Notes: generated by a model not told the origin, from the letters alone. A stretch of 64,000 bases of DNA from Tribonema minus (GCA_017506865.1 JAFCMP010000401.1:434001-498000); one strand, 5' to 3'; positions 10,195 through 21,759 are shown, numbered from the stretch's first letter. Numbers and translations: made by a program.

Positions 10195-10529
10195 ATGTTT
10201 GTGTCCCTGGAAACCTCGCTATGAGCGTGGCTAAGGCGATGAGTGCCTAGCTGTGGGACCTGTGCCTGATTGCTACTGCTGGGTTGTGAAGCAGGGCTCC
10301 GCCCCAATTACTAAGAATATAAGGGGGGTACGAACGGCAGTGAATGCTGAGAATATAAGCCGGCAACCGACCATTATCGCGTACTATATTCTCGTCACAC
10401 TTGATCGCTGCAGCGGACGCGTCACCATTTATGCGGTGGCGGGTAGAGACCAGCTGTTTGAGGACGGCGTTTGGAAAGTGAAGAAGGTGTGCAAGTAAAT
10501 ACCGGTGCTTTGCAATTCAAAAGGGAACA

Positions 10530-10660
10530 TATGAGACAAGGGGGAATATACGTGGGGAATGTATAAAGCGGGTCATATATACAGGGGGAATAAACGAAGC
10601 GGGGGAATATAGAATATACCCGGGAGAATAATACATGTGTACGCATATATTCCCTGGAGC
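10530..10660. promoter_or_regulatory. bidirectional TATATTCCC/GGGAATATA motif cluster
   Basis: At least three copies point left (GGGGGAATATA near 10540, GGGGGAATAAA near 10575, GGGGGAATATAG near 10600) and one points right (TATATTCCCTGG at about 10645). The cluster sits between the divergent BTB-like gene (start 10194) and the armadillo-like gene (start 10704). The right-pointing copy ends ~50 bases before ATG 10704. Confidence 0.5.
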
Positions 10661-10703
10661 TCCTGGCATAGATCCTACGCTGACAACACTCACAGCAGCA
10701 AGG

Positions 10704-12118
10704 ATGACTCTCTACTCCCGCGCCCGCTTGACCATTGCGGCCATGAGCATCGACCTCCGTGATCTGGAACCCCAGAGAGGATGTATCATGGAATTAACCA
10801 TATTGTGTAATGAGGGGGCGGAGGAGCTGCTCAATGCCGGTGTGATACCCGCCGTCATGGCGGCCATGAACGCTCATGTCGGCAAAGCAGTGCTGCAGAG
10901 ATTTGGCATCATCATCATTACCAAACTGCTGCAGGCGAATATTCCGGCTGAGCACTTCATCACCGCCGGCATACACCGCTCCGTTATAGCGGCCATGGAC
11001 ACCCACATCGGCGACAGCCAATTGCAGCGCAATTGTGTTGTTTGCATTGGAGAGCTGTTTAGCGACGCTACGGAAGATCGTCTGATCCAAGCGGGTGCAC
11101 TGCGCGTGTTTATTGCGACGATGAACAGGCACATCGGTCACACCGGAGTGCAGTGGGAGTGTTTTCTCAACATTGCGAAAATATGGAGAGATGGCACAGC
11201 GGAGCGCTTGATTACTGACGACTTGCACCGCGCCGTCCTGGCGAGTATGGGCGCCCACATCGGCATCGCAGGTAAGGCCTTCAACAATATGTACGATCAG
11301 ATCCATTGTTGAGCCCAAGTACATCATCATGGTCGTCGTTTTTCAGGCTCCTTGTTGCCGCAGCTTGTTGGTGCAAAACTTGAATGATGAAGTTTACGGG
11401 GATGTGCGTTGATGTGCGTTGTAGAATGTCTTCCATACTGGGCTGTTTGACAATACATAATGTGCGATCCCTACTCGCAGGCCTGCAGTTCGGGGGGATC
11501 ATGGCCATCTCGAAGAGGATGTGGACTGCAGCCACGGCGGAGCGCATGATAGACGCCGGTGCGCACCGTGCCGTCGTGGATGCCATCAACAGGCCGGTCA
11601 CTATCACCGAACTCGACACCAACAACGGCGCCCACATCGGCAACCTAACGGACGGTAGAGACCCCGTCAGCGCAGCGAAAATGCGGGAGGAAGGTATCAT
11701 TGCCGTCTCAAGGATGTGGAGTGCTGTCACGGAGGAGAGCCTGATGGACTCCGGTGCTCACCGCGCCGTCATTGCGGCCATGGAGGCCCTAACCGGCCAC
11801 ATGACGCTTCAGCGGGCAGGGATCGATGCAATCCACGTCATGTGGAGCGATGCTACGGCGGTGCGCCTTCTGGCTGCAGGTGCACAAGGCGCCGTCATAG
11901 CGGCCATGCACAATCATGGCGACTTACAGATGGCAGGCCATAGTGTCATCTCAATGATGCAGAACTATGTTACGGCGATGGCTTCAGCGGTGGTGGAGTC
12001 TGGCGGCGGAGGAGGTGGCAGCAGTGGAGGAAGGGGGAGTGGCAGCAGTGGCGGTAGAGGCGGGGGGAGAGGTGGCGGCAGCAGTGGCGGGAGCTCCGCA
12101 AAAAGGCAACGTCAGTGA
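10704..12118 (+). CDS. armadillo-like repeat protein, two exons: join(10704..11271,11481..12118), 401 aa
   Basis: The protein consists of about seven repeats of ~42 residues with the pattern AERLI-x-AGAHRAVIAAM-x-x-HIG-x-x-x-LQ-x-x-GI-x-x-I-x-x-xW. This is the three-helix layout of armadillo/HEAT-type solenoids. The intron (donor CGCAG/GTAAGG at 11272, acceptor ACTCGCAG at 11480, phase 1) falls inside a repeat and the join restores it (HIGIAGLQFGGIMAI). The C-terminus is a Gly/Ser-rich tail with a basic end (SSAKRQRQ). Such solenoids bind other proteins; no partner can be deduced. A shred of a paralogue lies at 8105-8250, so this is a duplicating family here. A TATATTCCC motif lies ~50 bases upstream. 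Confidence 0.75.
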
Positions 12119-12617
12119 TAGCAATGCCAGCGGTGCTACGGCTGCCACGAGTGCTTTGCCAGAGTGGCGTTGTCAGCAGCAGCGGCAGTTCGTAGCCAGC
12201 ACGCACGCCGCTCAGCAGTTCACTGTCCATGTGGACTTCTGCTAGCGTCAATCACGTTGCTACATGCTGTGGGTGCCCGTGAAACTAACCAGAGTGAAAG
12301 TGTTTCTGGGGCATATATGCTCTATGCACAGACCGATGAGTTTTGGCATACGCGTAAATATAATTATGCAATATGCAAACATCACAAATGAACTGGTCTC
12401 ACCTGCTTTCTCTTGCCTTGCGTAGTGTACTTCAACTGTAAGGCTGCTTTGTGAGGCGTTGAGAATATTGTGGCACTTATTGCATTGCAGCAGCCTTGCA
12501 CTTGCGTATGGTCATCACCTGTGTTGCGTCTCACGTACAATCAGGGCTCACAACGCAGGTTGTCAGTGAGACAATACACGCCACACCCAGAGTTGAAATG
12601 AAAAAGTACCAATTTCA
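12119..12617. other. 3' flank of the armadillo-like gene, no gene seen
   Basis: Short frames only. 12530-12590 is similar to 8405-8460, marking the edge of an old duplication shared with the armadillo shred upstream. Confidence 0.5.
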
Positions 12618-13230
12618 AATCTGCGTTGAACGACTTATACCCTTTAAGGTGAGTAATCATGTATGGGATGCTTGAACATCCTAAGGGTCGTACTTGCCCA
12701 ATTTTGGGTCAGCCGCTGTGAAAAGTATTTCTGGCAGCACCGGTTTCCAATATCACAAACTGTTTGGAGTAAGAAGTAAACTTCAAATATACTAATTTCT
12801 AAGATTCATACCCTTTAGGGTGAGTAATCATGTAGGGGAGGCTTGAACCTTCCATAGTCACCACTCACCCTGCTAGTTCATAATGGTATTTGCGTAATTT
12901 ACAAAAATCTGGTAAGGGTCGTACTTGCCCGATTTTGGGTTAGCCGCTGTGAAGAGCATATCTGGCAGCACCGGTTTCCAATATCACAAACTTCAAATTG
13001 GTGAAGTAAACTTCAAATATACTAATTTTCAAGGTTCATACCCTTTAGGGATAGTAACCATGTAGGGGAGGATTGAATCTCCCATAGTCACCACTCACCC
13101 TACTGGTGCATAACGGTTTATGGTATTTGCATAATTTACGAAAATCTGCTAAGGGTGGTACTTGCCCGCTTTTGGCTCAGCCGCTGTGTAAAGTATTTCT
13201 GGCAGCACCGGTTTTCAATATGGCATGGAA
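12618..13230 (+). repeat. 236-bp satellite family, about 2.5 monomers
   Basis: It shows the same landmarks and orientation as the other two blocks. The variant TTAGCCGCTGTGAAGAGCA seen here at ~12940 also occurs in the last, degenerate monomer of the large array (27535-27555), linking the two blocks. Confidence 0.9.
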
Positions 13231-13495
13231 GCTACAACTATGAAAACCGTGGCAATCACCATTGTACTCTAGTCGGTGTCATCTTCGGCGTCATCTCCGG
13301 CGTCATCTCCATTGTCATCTTCAGTGTCACCGTAGGGTTCAGGTCTGACAAGAACTTGGAAAGTGAGCTTTCCATCTTGTGTGTACTTTTATTATATTCC
13401 ACTTGTGGCTGTGGAAATGCCATGTTGTAGGTGTGTCGCCTTGTTCTCACTCTTGGATGTAGCATGCAAAGCTTGCACGCCACACCCCGCCCCCC

Positions 13496-14140
13496 ACATC
13501 ACCCCCAACAAAGCACCCGCAAGCGACTGTCCCCCACATACTAGCAGGGATACCAAACAAAGCTACAAGACTCTCCCCCCACAGACAGACCCGTCTTAGG
13601 GCCACCCAGCTCCACGCAGACTCCATCTCAAAGTTTTCATGCAGGCCAAGGTCACCATAATGGGCCCTGAACTGGAGATTGTGGCTATCTACGTGAACCC
13701 CGATATCATAAAGATAAGCAGAGGGAGTCACTGGGCGCCAGGCGCTGACGCTAGAAAGAAAGGCTATATAACTAAGCAAAGCATCGCCTCCTTGATGAGC
13801 GGGACGGTGGTTCACCGGGCCTCCCATATCACCCCCAACAAAGCATCCGCAAGCGACTGTCCCCCACACACTAGCAGGGATACCAAACAAAGCTGCAAGA
13901 CTCTCCCCCCACAGACAGACCCTTCTAAGGGCCACCCAGCTCCACGCAGACTCCATCTCAAAGTTTTCATGCAGGCCAAGGTCACCATGATGGGCCCTGA
14001 ACTGGAGATTGTGGCTATCTACGTGAACCCCGATATCATAGAGATAAGCAGAGGGAGTCACTGGGCGCCAGGCGCTGACGCTAGAGAGAAAGGCTATATA
14101 ACTAAGTAAAGCATCGCCTCCTTGATGAGCGAGGTCACGG
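13496..14140. repeat. 330-bp tandem duplication, open in both strands
   Basis: Two near-identical 330-base units (13501 against 13831). Because 330 is a multiple of three, both strands keep long frames. One is a plus frame (13639-14109, 156 codons, motif LEIVAIYVNPDII). The other is a 321-codon minus frame (13447-14412). The plus-strand segment has a hydrophobic beta-like core; the minus frame contains LLSYIAFLSSVSAW in each unit. I cannot decide which, if either, is translated. TATA-like TATATAACTAAG occurs at the end of each unit. Confidence 0.6.
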
Positions 14141-14450
14141 CTCACCGCAGGCTGCAAGCCTGACAAGATATTGCCATTTACCGCTGCGAGTAACTTGTGG
14201 TTGGTGCCGTGGTGTGCAGCCGACTCCGCTTGCTCTCCAAGCACGCCAAGCCGCTGCCTGTCCCTCCTCCGCACGCCAGCCAGCGCTTCCGAGACACCAC
14301 CACACGTTTGAAGTTCTCTCGAAGGGGCTACGCACGCTGGCATCACCTGAGGGCCGCTGGTGCTAGCTCCTGCAAGCCCTGCAGCCCAGCCCACCCACCA
14401 AACCAGCCGCATTCGCTGCCACGCCTTTCGGCGTTAACGAGCTTGGGACG

Positions 14451-15914
14451 CTAGTTTGTGTACTTCAGTACAGTGAGTTGTGCTTGTGTGTACCTCTTGA
14501 GATCCGCAGCATCATCATCATTTCCGACTGGAGGGTACAGTACGCCTACTTCTGAGCCTTCAAGGCCAGTCAGCGCTTTGCCTAATCTTTCGCCGCTGTC
14601 GATGTTGTCCTCTTCTGCGTTGCAGGCATGCCATATGACACGAGACTTGAAGGGCGGCACAAAATGGGGCGGAGGTGCAAACGGTATCGCTAGTTTGCAC
14701 CTGACCATAGAAATGATCACGACACCTTCAGCGCGTTCCTCTCAAGAGCGAACCCGCAACACCAGGGACCAATAGCACCCGCAGAAGAGATTTGCTTTAG
14801 GGATGCTAACGCCCAAGTCGGTGACGCCCCCGCCTCTCGCTATGTGTATTGCATGTTGCATATCTGACAGCGGTACTTCTTGAACAAAATCGCCCGTGGT
14901 GAGTGCCGACTGAGTCCTGTCGGGACGACGGAATGAATTGTACTCATCCCCACTGCATTCACTCCTCCTACCTATTTGCTTGCTAACTCCTTCATGAGCG
15001 TATGCCATGGTCAAGAGCGCTACAACAGGCACAGTCCGCAGTGGGAAAAAACTACAAGACGCTCCCAGGTACACTGGGCTGACTGACAGCAGCCTAACAC
15101 AGTGAGCTAGCTCATCGGGCACTGTGCGATGTCCGCTGCCGATGGCCCAGTGAACCAAGAGGCTCACAACTGAGTTCTTATGTGTCGTCTTCGTCCGATC
15201 ATCGTCGAGGAACTTTGCAATTACATCCTGAGGCAGGGCCAGGAGGCGTGTGCGCAAACGATCATCGATCATCGTTTTCTCAATGTCAAAGAGATCGTTG
15301 CACACCTTGTCGTAAGCCACTTTGGAGAAGGTCGCAGTAATGCGCTCCCTGATGTCCTCCGACAAGTCGAAGAAGGTCGCAGCACATTCCTCATCTACCT
15401 CTGGCTGCAACGACACCCAAGTGCTGTATCGAGAGATGACCTCACTCACGTCGGACTTGTACGCGGCCTGCAGCACTCCGAGAGCCCTGTCTATTGACAT
15501 GTCCGAGGGCACTGTGGATATGTAGATCGACCGCAGCATGTCCTCGACAGCGCCCCCCTCCTGCTCGCTCGACACTGTGATCGGTAGCGCGTAGTATTGA
15601 GAACCGGGCTCCTCGCTGATGCGCAAAGTGGCGTCGAAATATGAGCTGGCCGCCGAGAGCACCGTCGCGTGCAGCAACAGCTGCTTATACACCCCCTCCT
15701 TAGCTGGGCCGCCACCATCCCTTTTTAAGCGCTTCGCAGCGCTTTCTGAGGGCTCCTCTGCGGACGCCTGTGCGGTGTGGTGATCATGCACGATGTTGAC
15801 CACCACATCCTTGAGTTGTGGATCATCCCACATGCTCGCTAAGCGTTTGGCGTCCATGGCTCTGAAATTTGAGGGGAGCACCACGCATAAGGTAGTCATT
15901 TGATTAGCCTTCAC
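14451..15914 (-). CDS. BTB/POZ-BACK-type protein with a TGA inside the open frame
   Basis: The frame from ATG 15914 to TGA 14742 gives 390 residues. The N-terminal half has BTB features: a DVVVNIVHDH strand, then HATVLSAASSYFDATLRISE (the usual H-x-x-x-L-x-x-S-x-x-F) and a LGVLQAAYKSDV helix. A helical BACK-like region follows (LPQDVIAKFLDDD). Beyond the TGA the same frame stays open for a further ~96 codons to 14451, and the text across it (FCGCYWSLVLRV, then GVVIISMVRCKLAIPF) reads as one beta-rich C-terminal domain of MATH/TRAF-like appearance. This suggests a recent nonsense change, readthrough or a base-call error. BTB proteins usually act as substrate adaptors of Cullin-3 ligases. Confidence 0.65.
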
Positions 15915-16317
15915 TGGCAGGATGAAAGTAATGCGGTTTAGAAGTGTGATAATCTTATTGGTTATTGGTGAGTGAAGTCATCGTTATCACCAGTAACCCG
16001 ACAACAAAGGGTGGGTGCTAGCTTCGTTCCTACTTTTTTCGCGCTACCAGTTTGTGACGCTGCTGCGGTCTGCCAATCATAACAGCTGTGGCTACCCTAG
16101 TCTGTGCATTGATGTCTTTAAATTGATGTCGCTGCCAGCAGCTTAATAAGGGCCGCCACCATCCACCACGGAGTGAAGGTATATACTGATGCTGTTGCTA
16201 TCTGTTCACTTTACCGACCTGGTCGATACAGCAGTCCGCTGTTGCTGCTGCTGCTGTTTTTCCGATGCCTTGTCCCTCCCTGCTGGCAGAGCTGTTGATG
16301 CGATGCTTTGCTTTCTC
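15915..16317. other. intergenic, no gene seen
   Basis: This is the 5' flank of the BTB gene. Only short frames are present; there are short CTG/CTGCTG runs near 16235-16260. Confidence 0.5.
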
Positions 16318-16420
16318 AGAGCTTGGTACTCCCTACTGACTTCTCCTGCAACTCAACGTTGAAGGTGGGGTTATGCGTGGTGCGTTACCCCGTTCGAGTA
16401 AAATTCGCGCACCAACTTCA
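16318..16420 (+). repeat. dispersed ~105-bp repeat, copy A (partner 27612-27724)
   Basis: Both copies share GCTTTGCTTTCTCAGAGC, ACTCAACGTTGAAGGTGGGG and TTACCCCGTTCGAGTAAAAT in the same order and orientation. The stretch CCCGTTCGAGT is reminiscent of a tRNA T-arm, so a tRNA-derived SINE piece is possible. No full A/B-box pair or poly-A end was found. Confidence 0.7.
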
Positions 16421-16794
16421 ACACTCAACGGCCCAGTAACTTCACAGGCACATCGCTTGAGCCACCCTCAGCACTCCAGCATGAACCCAGCAGCAGGCGC
16501 AGTAGGCTACTGCTACAACAGGTGCAGCAGCGGGGGCCTCCTACTCTTCGACTTTGACTTTTGACAGCTCCAACAAGCAAGACCCCCCGGAAGCGAGAGT
16601 CACTGGTGATGAGTTTGCAGAAAGGAATGAGATCCAGCGAACGGCTCAAATGAAGAGATGGCCGGGGGCCGTGAACGGCCGGCTCAAATCAGCTCCAGCA
16701 TTATCAGTTTCACAACAAGCACAAGAGAGACAGCACTCACCAGTTTCTCACATAAGGCAGGTGGCAGCCGCTATGGCATTGGCCAAGAGGACCG

Positions 16795-17863
16795 GTGAAG
16801 ATGGAGGACAATCGGACCGCCCTCACCGGCCACAGGGGCATCTTCCAACACATGTTCTCGCTGCTGTGTGGTCGGGCCCGGGCGCTATCTTTACGCTGCC
16901 ACCATCTCCAAGGCGTGCCGTCGCATCTACGCGAGCATGAATACTGGGGGGGGCTGCACCACCACGTCAGTGTCCTACTCGAGTTTCAGGCTCGCGCACG
17001 CCATCCAGCACTCCAACTACCAAATAACCACCACCACAATGCAGGCCTTCGCCAGGCTAAGGCCTCTGCAGGAGCTGCAAGGGGCACATGACCTGAGCGA
17101 TGGCACCCACACTTTCAACCCCAGCATCATGACGGCAGCCGCCCAGGGGGGCAATGTGCCAGCGATGCAGTGGATCAAGGACCACTGCCCTCCCCTCGCG
17201 GCTAGCAGCATATGGGAATTCAAGGCGGCTGTGCGTGCCGCGGAGTCGGGACACGTGCCCGCCCTGAGCTGGCTGATGGAGCAGGAATACTTCCGGCCGT
17301 GCCCGAATCGCAGACGAGCCTACGGCATTGTCCTATGCGCAGCGGCGCGCACAGGGCAGGCCGCCGTCTTCGTGTGGGTGCGCGATGAGTGTATGTGGCT
17401 GCGCCCGTACGCTAATCGCCCCGAGTTACCCCCTCATAGCTCGTCAGCCTCTCCTTGGCGCGGTGACGATCACCCGATGGGGCTGGCGGCGGCCGGCGGT
17501 CACTTGAGCACCGTGCTTGTGCTGATGGAGCTGGGCTGCGAGGCAACTAGCAATTCCGTTCTAAACGCCATTCGCGGTGGACACATACTCGTTCTGGACG
17601 CCCTTATGGCGTCTCCGCACCGCACCGTCGTCCTCGACGGCGATACAATGTATAAAGCATCGTTGTACGGCGTAAGGCGTGTGCAAAAAGAGGTGGAAAA
17701 GCTAAAGATGTTCAACTGGCTGTGGCAGAAGGGCTACAGGTTTCAACGTAGCGCAGGATTAACAATGATTCACATTGCAAGCATAAAATGGAGTGGCGGT
17801 TGTGAGAAGGTGGCGCGGTGGCTGCAGCAGCACATGCCAATTGGGACCGGTGGTGATGCTTGA
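16795..17863 (+). CDS. F-box-like/ankyrin-like repeat protein, one frame slip near its 5' end
   Basis: From 16868 to 17863 one frame encodes degenerate ankyrin-type units: IMTAAAQGGNVPAMQWIKDH, AVRAAESGHVPALSWLMEQ, MGLAAAGGHLSTVLVLMEL and VLNAIRGGHILVLDALMAS. Each has the G-H/N-V-x-V/A-x-x-W/L signature of the protist ankyrin families. The preceding segment GIFQHMFSLLCG plus PGRYLYAATISKACRRIYAS resembles the F-box-like N-terminus that these families carry. Its two halves lie in frames one base apart around 16865, so either the copy is damaged or the assembly has an indel. The first in-frame ATG after the slip is near 16937. The expected role is protein binding, possibly as a ubiquitin-ligase adaptor. 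Confidence 0.6.
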
Positions 17864-17984
17864 AGCACTTGGCCACGGTAATGCCTTCAGCCCCCGCATT
17901 CACGCGAGGCGTGCCGGCGTTGACACCCGCAGTCGATCGTGCCGTAGGGCACCAGTGTGTCGACAGATGCAAATGGGTCAGGGC

Positions 17985-18340
17985 TGCGCTGTACCTGCGC
18001 CAAGTAGGGATGTACCGGGACTGCGCCATAGCAGGTGCGTTTGTGTAGGCAGCATATATGGATAGCGCTGGGGCACCTGCTGAGGCCACCTGCGAAGGTA
18101 CTGCTGCTGCACAGGCCGAGGCCATAGAAGGGTACTTGGTGGCCCCTGCGACATTCAGGCATTCGTAGTGTCTTGCACACAAATGACGGGTACTTGTGAT
18201 GCTGAAAAGTCTGCGGCATGTGCCTAATGTGAACAAGAACTTCAGCCGCGCCTCGTCGTCGCATCTTTTGGCAATGCCTGTTCCTGCTACAGCATTGATG
18301 CATTGCAAGCGCTGTGTGTTTCTGCTGCTGCTGGCCTTCA
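17985..18340. repeat. element debris: Q-rich tail fragment plus dispersed repeat copy B
   Basis: On the minus strand 17985-18135 encodes a Gln/Pro stretch (PVQQQYLRRWPQQVPQRYPY) very like the tail of the recombinase at 38.8 kb. 18150-18340 is the partner of the repeat at 1-190. The two pieces adjoin, so they may belong to one element. Confidence 0.5.
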
Positions 18341-18369
18341 CAAAATGGGACACATGGTATGCTGTGAGA

Positions 18370-19782
18370 ACCGCTGTTGTCTATCATGCTGATATGTCCA
18401 CATGTTGTGCAAATTGCCCATACGCCAGGTGCGCCATGTCTGATGTGCTGTGGCACAGCACCTGTGGACACCATTTGGGGTGTTTGCATAATACCCTGCC
18501 TGTCTGCATCAATGCAGAATGCAGTGAATGCCTTTTTTGCAGCAACAGGTGCGACCCTGCCTCAAACATGGCACCGCAATGCACAAATTGCAATGAGTCT
18601 GAACGACGCATGGGGCTCGAGCAGGATCGTCAGGCTCCTGAGGGCGGCAGGGCACCGGTGCGGCCGGCGATGCGTCTGCCTCGCTGTCGAGGAGGTGACT
18701 ACCCTGGTATTCGAGGAGGCCGGCATGCAGGATCTGCGCTGCCTGGCTCGGACTCTGCGCGGCGCGGCGAAGCGCTTTCCGAACCTGAGACGTGTCGTCT
18801 TCTGCGGCGATCCGAGTCAGTTGCGCAGCGTCGACCGCGGCAACGTCCTGGAAGATCTCATCGCCGGCGGCCGCGTTCCGCACGTGAAGCTCACTCACGT
18901 GTTCCGCTGCGGCGTCGCGCTCGCCCGCAACGCCCGAGCGATCCTCGAGCAGAACTACGAGGGCGTGGGAGCGGACGACACGTTCCGACTCGTCACGTGC
19001 GACGAGACGGACATGAATACGTATCGAACGCGGAGGGCAAACAGCCGAAGCGTCTGCCCCTGCAGCGGATCGTCGACTCGTTCATCGCGGATCGGCAGAA
19101 CGGGAAGGAGCCGCAGGTCATCGCGTACATGAACGTCGAGTGCAGGGCCATCAACGCCGCCGTCCTGAGCCGCCTCGACATGAAGGTGCCTGCTTGAGGG
19201 AAGGCGCCATTCCTCGTCGAGGGCGTCAGGTACGTCGTGGAGGAGAGTTTCGTACAAGCGGCAGACGATGACGATTTCGAGGAGGAAGCGTCGATGCTCC
19301 TCGTCAAGGCCGACATGTACACGGCGGTGAGCGTCGAGTGGTGCGAGTCGATCGGAGCGGACCTGCGCGTGATTCGCTACCGAGAAGCCGACGGAGACGG
19401 CGACGGGAAGGAAGAAGACGACGACGACGACGAGGACGGCGGCGCCTACTACACGGTGCGAATGCGAAAGTGGGGCCCGGCCTCTTCTTCCACTGACGAG
19501 ATCGCCTTCGTCATACACACCGGGATGATGAGGCGTCACTTCGCGGTCGGGTACGCGGTGACGATTCACAAGATGCAAGGGGGGCAGGCGGAGTACGTGT
19601 ACTGCGTGGCGATCGCCAATTGCAAATTCTTCGACTGCGAAGCGCTGTACACCAACACGTCGCGGACGCAGACGAGCTGCAAGTGCTTCACGAGCGGCGA
19701 CGACATGCGGAAGATCGTGCAGCGCCGCAACCGCAGGAGACTGTCGACGCTCGCGTTCGTCGGGAACGCGATCCGCGCATGA
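18370..19782 (+). pseudogene. fossil SF1 (RecD/TraA-like) helicase, possibly virus- or element-derived
   Basis: Segments in more than one frame match the C-terminal half of an SF1B helicase. There is a Walker-B-like LVFEEAGMQDLR, motif III in VVFCGDPSQLRSVDRG, motif IV LTHVFRC, and much further on the UvrD_C_2-type motif AVTIHKMQGGQAEYVY with LYTNTSRTQTS. I did not find the N-terminal Walker A. The copy is broken, with roughly two or three breaks. Base composition is strongly GC-rich with CG-ending codons, unlike the flanks, which suggests transfer; large DNA viruses of algae and some mobile elements carry such helicases. Origin is not proven. A Cys-rich stretch just upstream (18390-18560) may or may not belong to it. 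Confidence 0.6.
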
Positions 19783-19984
19783 GGCGCGCAGCGCCAAGTC
19801 TGAGTTGCGGAAAGCGTATCCCGAGATGAAGTTCCGGTGCGTCGGCGCGGCGGGCGTTCTCGCGGGAGACTACGGATTCATGCGCGCGCACCCTCCTCGT
19901 ACCACCCGGTTCGGCATGCGTTGTATTCTGCTCCGCCGAGACAGACGGCAGCGCGCTCCTACAATAATGACGATCATGATTTTG

Positions 19985-20095
19985 CTCAAATCTTTGAGAA
20001 CCTGTCCGAATGTTTGTTTCGGCGCCTGTCTGAATTATTGGTGAACCTGTCCGAAACGTTGCTCGAATTTTTGGTAAACCTGTGCGAGATTTGAA
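19985..20095 (+). repeat. short degenerate tandem repeat encoding Leu-rich units
   Basis: Four imperfect units of about 27-30 bases, built around CCTGTCCGAA or CCTGTCTGAA followed by a T-rich half, occur just downstream of the helicase fossil. In one frame they read NLSECLF, RLSELLV, NLSETLL. It may be a simple satellite. Confidence 0.55.
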
Positions 20096-20465
20096 GAAGT
20101 TCGAGAGCCAGTTGGAGTTTTCGGAATTCGGCAAAAGTGCCTGTCCTGTGTCGTGAGCGATTCGCCTTGCCATGTGAAACAATCATGTCTTCAGGACTCG
20201 CAGACACATGACATAGAAATGCGAATGAAATCCGCAGTGAACAAACGAGGGACATGTATTTTATTCAAAGCTACAGCGGCCTGAGACTTCACATGGCTCT
20301 TTATGCTGCGTGCAGCAGCGGCGGTCGGGGTTTGTATGTAGCAGTCATCACTAGAACTGAACACCTGCACGCGCACGCTCGTGTGTGCGCGACTTTGGAA
20401 AGCTGAGGGGGTCTAGTCTATGGGACAGGGTTTCAGTCGACGTAGTGGGGTGGGGGTGGAGTGGC

Positions 20466-21080
20466 CTAGTTCCAAGCCAGGTAATCGGCGTGGGTGTCGA
20501 TGACGTAGGTGAACGCGATCACCTTGCCGTCCTCATCAAACTCCCAGAGCATGCAGCGGTGCTCGTCATGCACTTCCTTCCCGGTCTCCTTCTGCACGTA
20601 CTTGACCTCCAGCCAGGCCATGACGTGCTCGTCGCCGTCGAAGATCTTCTTGATGTTGAAAATCTGGATGTCCAGCTTGTCTTTCACGAGCTGAAAGAAG
20701 GCCCCGATGTTGTCGCGGCCTCGGCGGGGAGCCATGAGAGAGACACCGTGCCCCTCGTTGTGAGTGTGGTTCCATTTCACGTCGTCGGCCAGCTTGTCGA
20801 GGACGAACGGGATGTCGCCCTCAACTGGCAGCGGGAGAGGGATGGCGAGAATATTCCCTCAGACCATGTCAGAGTAGAGCTGCTGATGCTACTGCTCGTG
20901 CTTCGCGAGGAAGCGACCGGCATGGCAGGATGATCATGGCGTTTCGTGCAGTTATACGCGGCCGCCCTCTGAGCGGGAAGCCCTCTGCCGCAACTTGCAG
21001 ACATCGGCATTTACTACTCGGTCGCATCGCTTACCGAAAGCCTTGTACATGGCCTCCACCGAAGCGACGTTGCTGGTCAT
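20466..21080 (-). CDS. NTF2/SnoaL-like fold protein, two exons: complement(join(20466..20824,21035..21080)), 134 aa
   Basis: Exon 1 (MTSNVASVEAMYKAF) joins exon 2 across donor TTTCG/GTAAGC and acceptor GCTGCCAG in phase 1, giving AFVEGDIPFVLDKLADDVKW. This is the typical opening of a SnoaL-like polyketide-cyclase/ketosteroid-isomerase-related fold (short helix, G-D-x-x-x-x-L-x-x-x-x-D-D-V-x-W). GRDNIGAFFQLVKDKL and a four-stranded sheet follow, ending in the family's DGKVIAFTYVIDTHADYLAW. Full length (134 residues) is the normal size of a stand-alone member. These proteins often bind small hydrophobic ligands, but substrate and activity cannot be inferred. The gene sits 340 bases from the CCCCATCGC minisatellite. 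Confidence 0.8.
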
Positions 21081-21417
21081 GGTTTGTGTCGGCTCTGGTT
21101 CCCTTCAGGTCGCGAGAGAGTGCGATGGCCAGGCGTGAGATGCTGTGTGTTCACCGGCTCTGTGCATCACCCCCTCCGTGTCGGGACCGTTTCCCTCTCG
21201 GGACCCCCCCGTCTACAGCCGGCAGGTCAAGCTCTCGTGCGACGGATACATCGCACGGCCCGCTGACAGGAAGGCTTCTTGAGGTGAGTGAGGCTCATTC
21301 GTTCAATGTCGTGAGGGGTGAGCATTACGGTGTTGCTGTAGGATACGCTGAGGTAGCTGTGCCTCTTTCCTGTTGTGAGCAGCTGCATGAGTGAGAGGAA
21401 ACTCCAATCCCTCATCG

Positions 21418-21712
21418 CACCACCATCGCTAAACCCCATCGCAAACCCCATCGCAACCCCATCGCCACCACCATCGCTCAACCCCATCGCAAACCCCATC
21501 GCAACCCCATCGCCAACCCCATCGCAACCCCATCGCTAACCCCATCGCAAAACCCCATCTAAACCCCATCGCTAAACCCCATCGCAAAACCCCATCGCAA
21601 CCCCATCGCAACCCCATCGCAACCCCATCGCAAAACCCCATTTAAACCCCATCGCTAAACCCCATCGCTAAACCCCATCGCTAAACCCCATCGCTAACCC
21701 CATCGCTAGATA
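21418..21712 (+). repeat. CCCCATCGC(A/T)AA minisatellite
   Basis: About 25 imperfect units of 10-13 bases with the core CCCCATCGC separated by A, AA, TAA or CA. On the other strand the units read GCGATGGGGTTT, a G-rich pattern vaguely like a telomeric repeat. Confidence 0.9.
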
Positions 21713-21759
21713 CTTCAAGTTGCACTTGCGTTGGAAAGCGTCACCCATCTCACATAGTC

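Noticed and set aside
18384-18560. Cys/His-rich stretch as a RING or zinc-binding domain
   Set aside because: Spacing of Cys and His does not match RING, B-box or PHD patterns.
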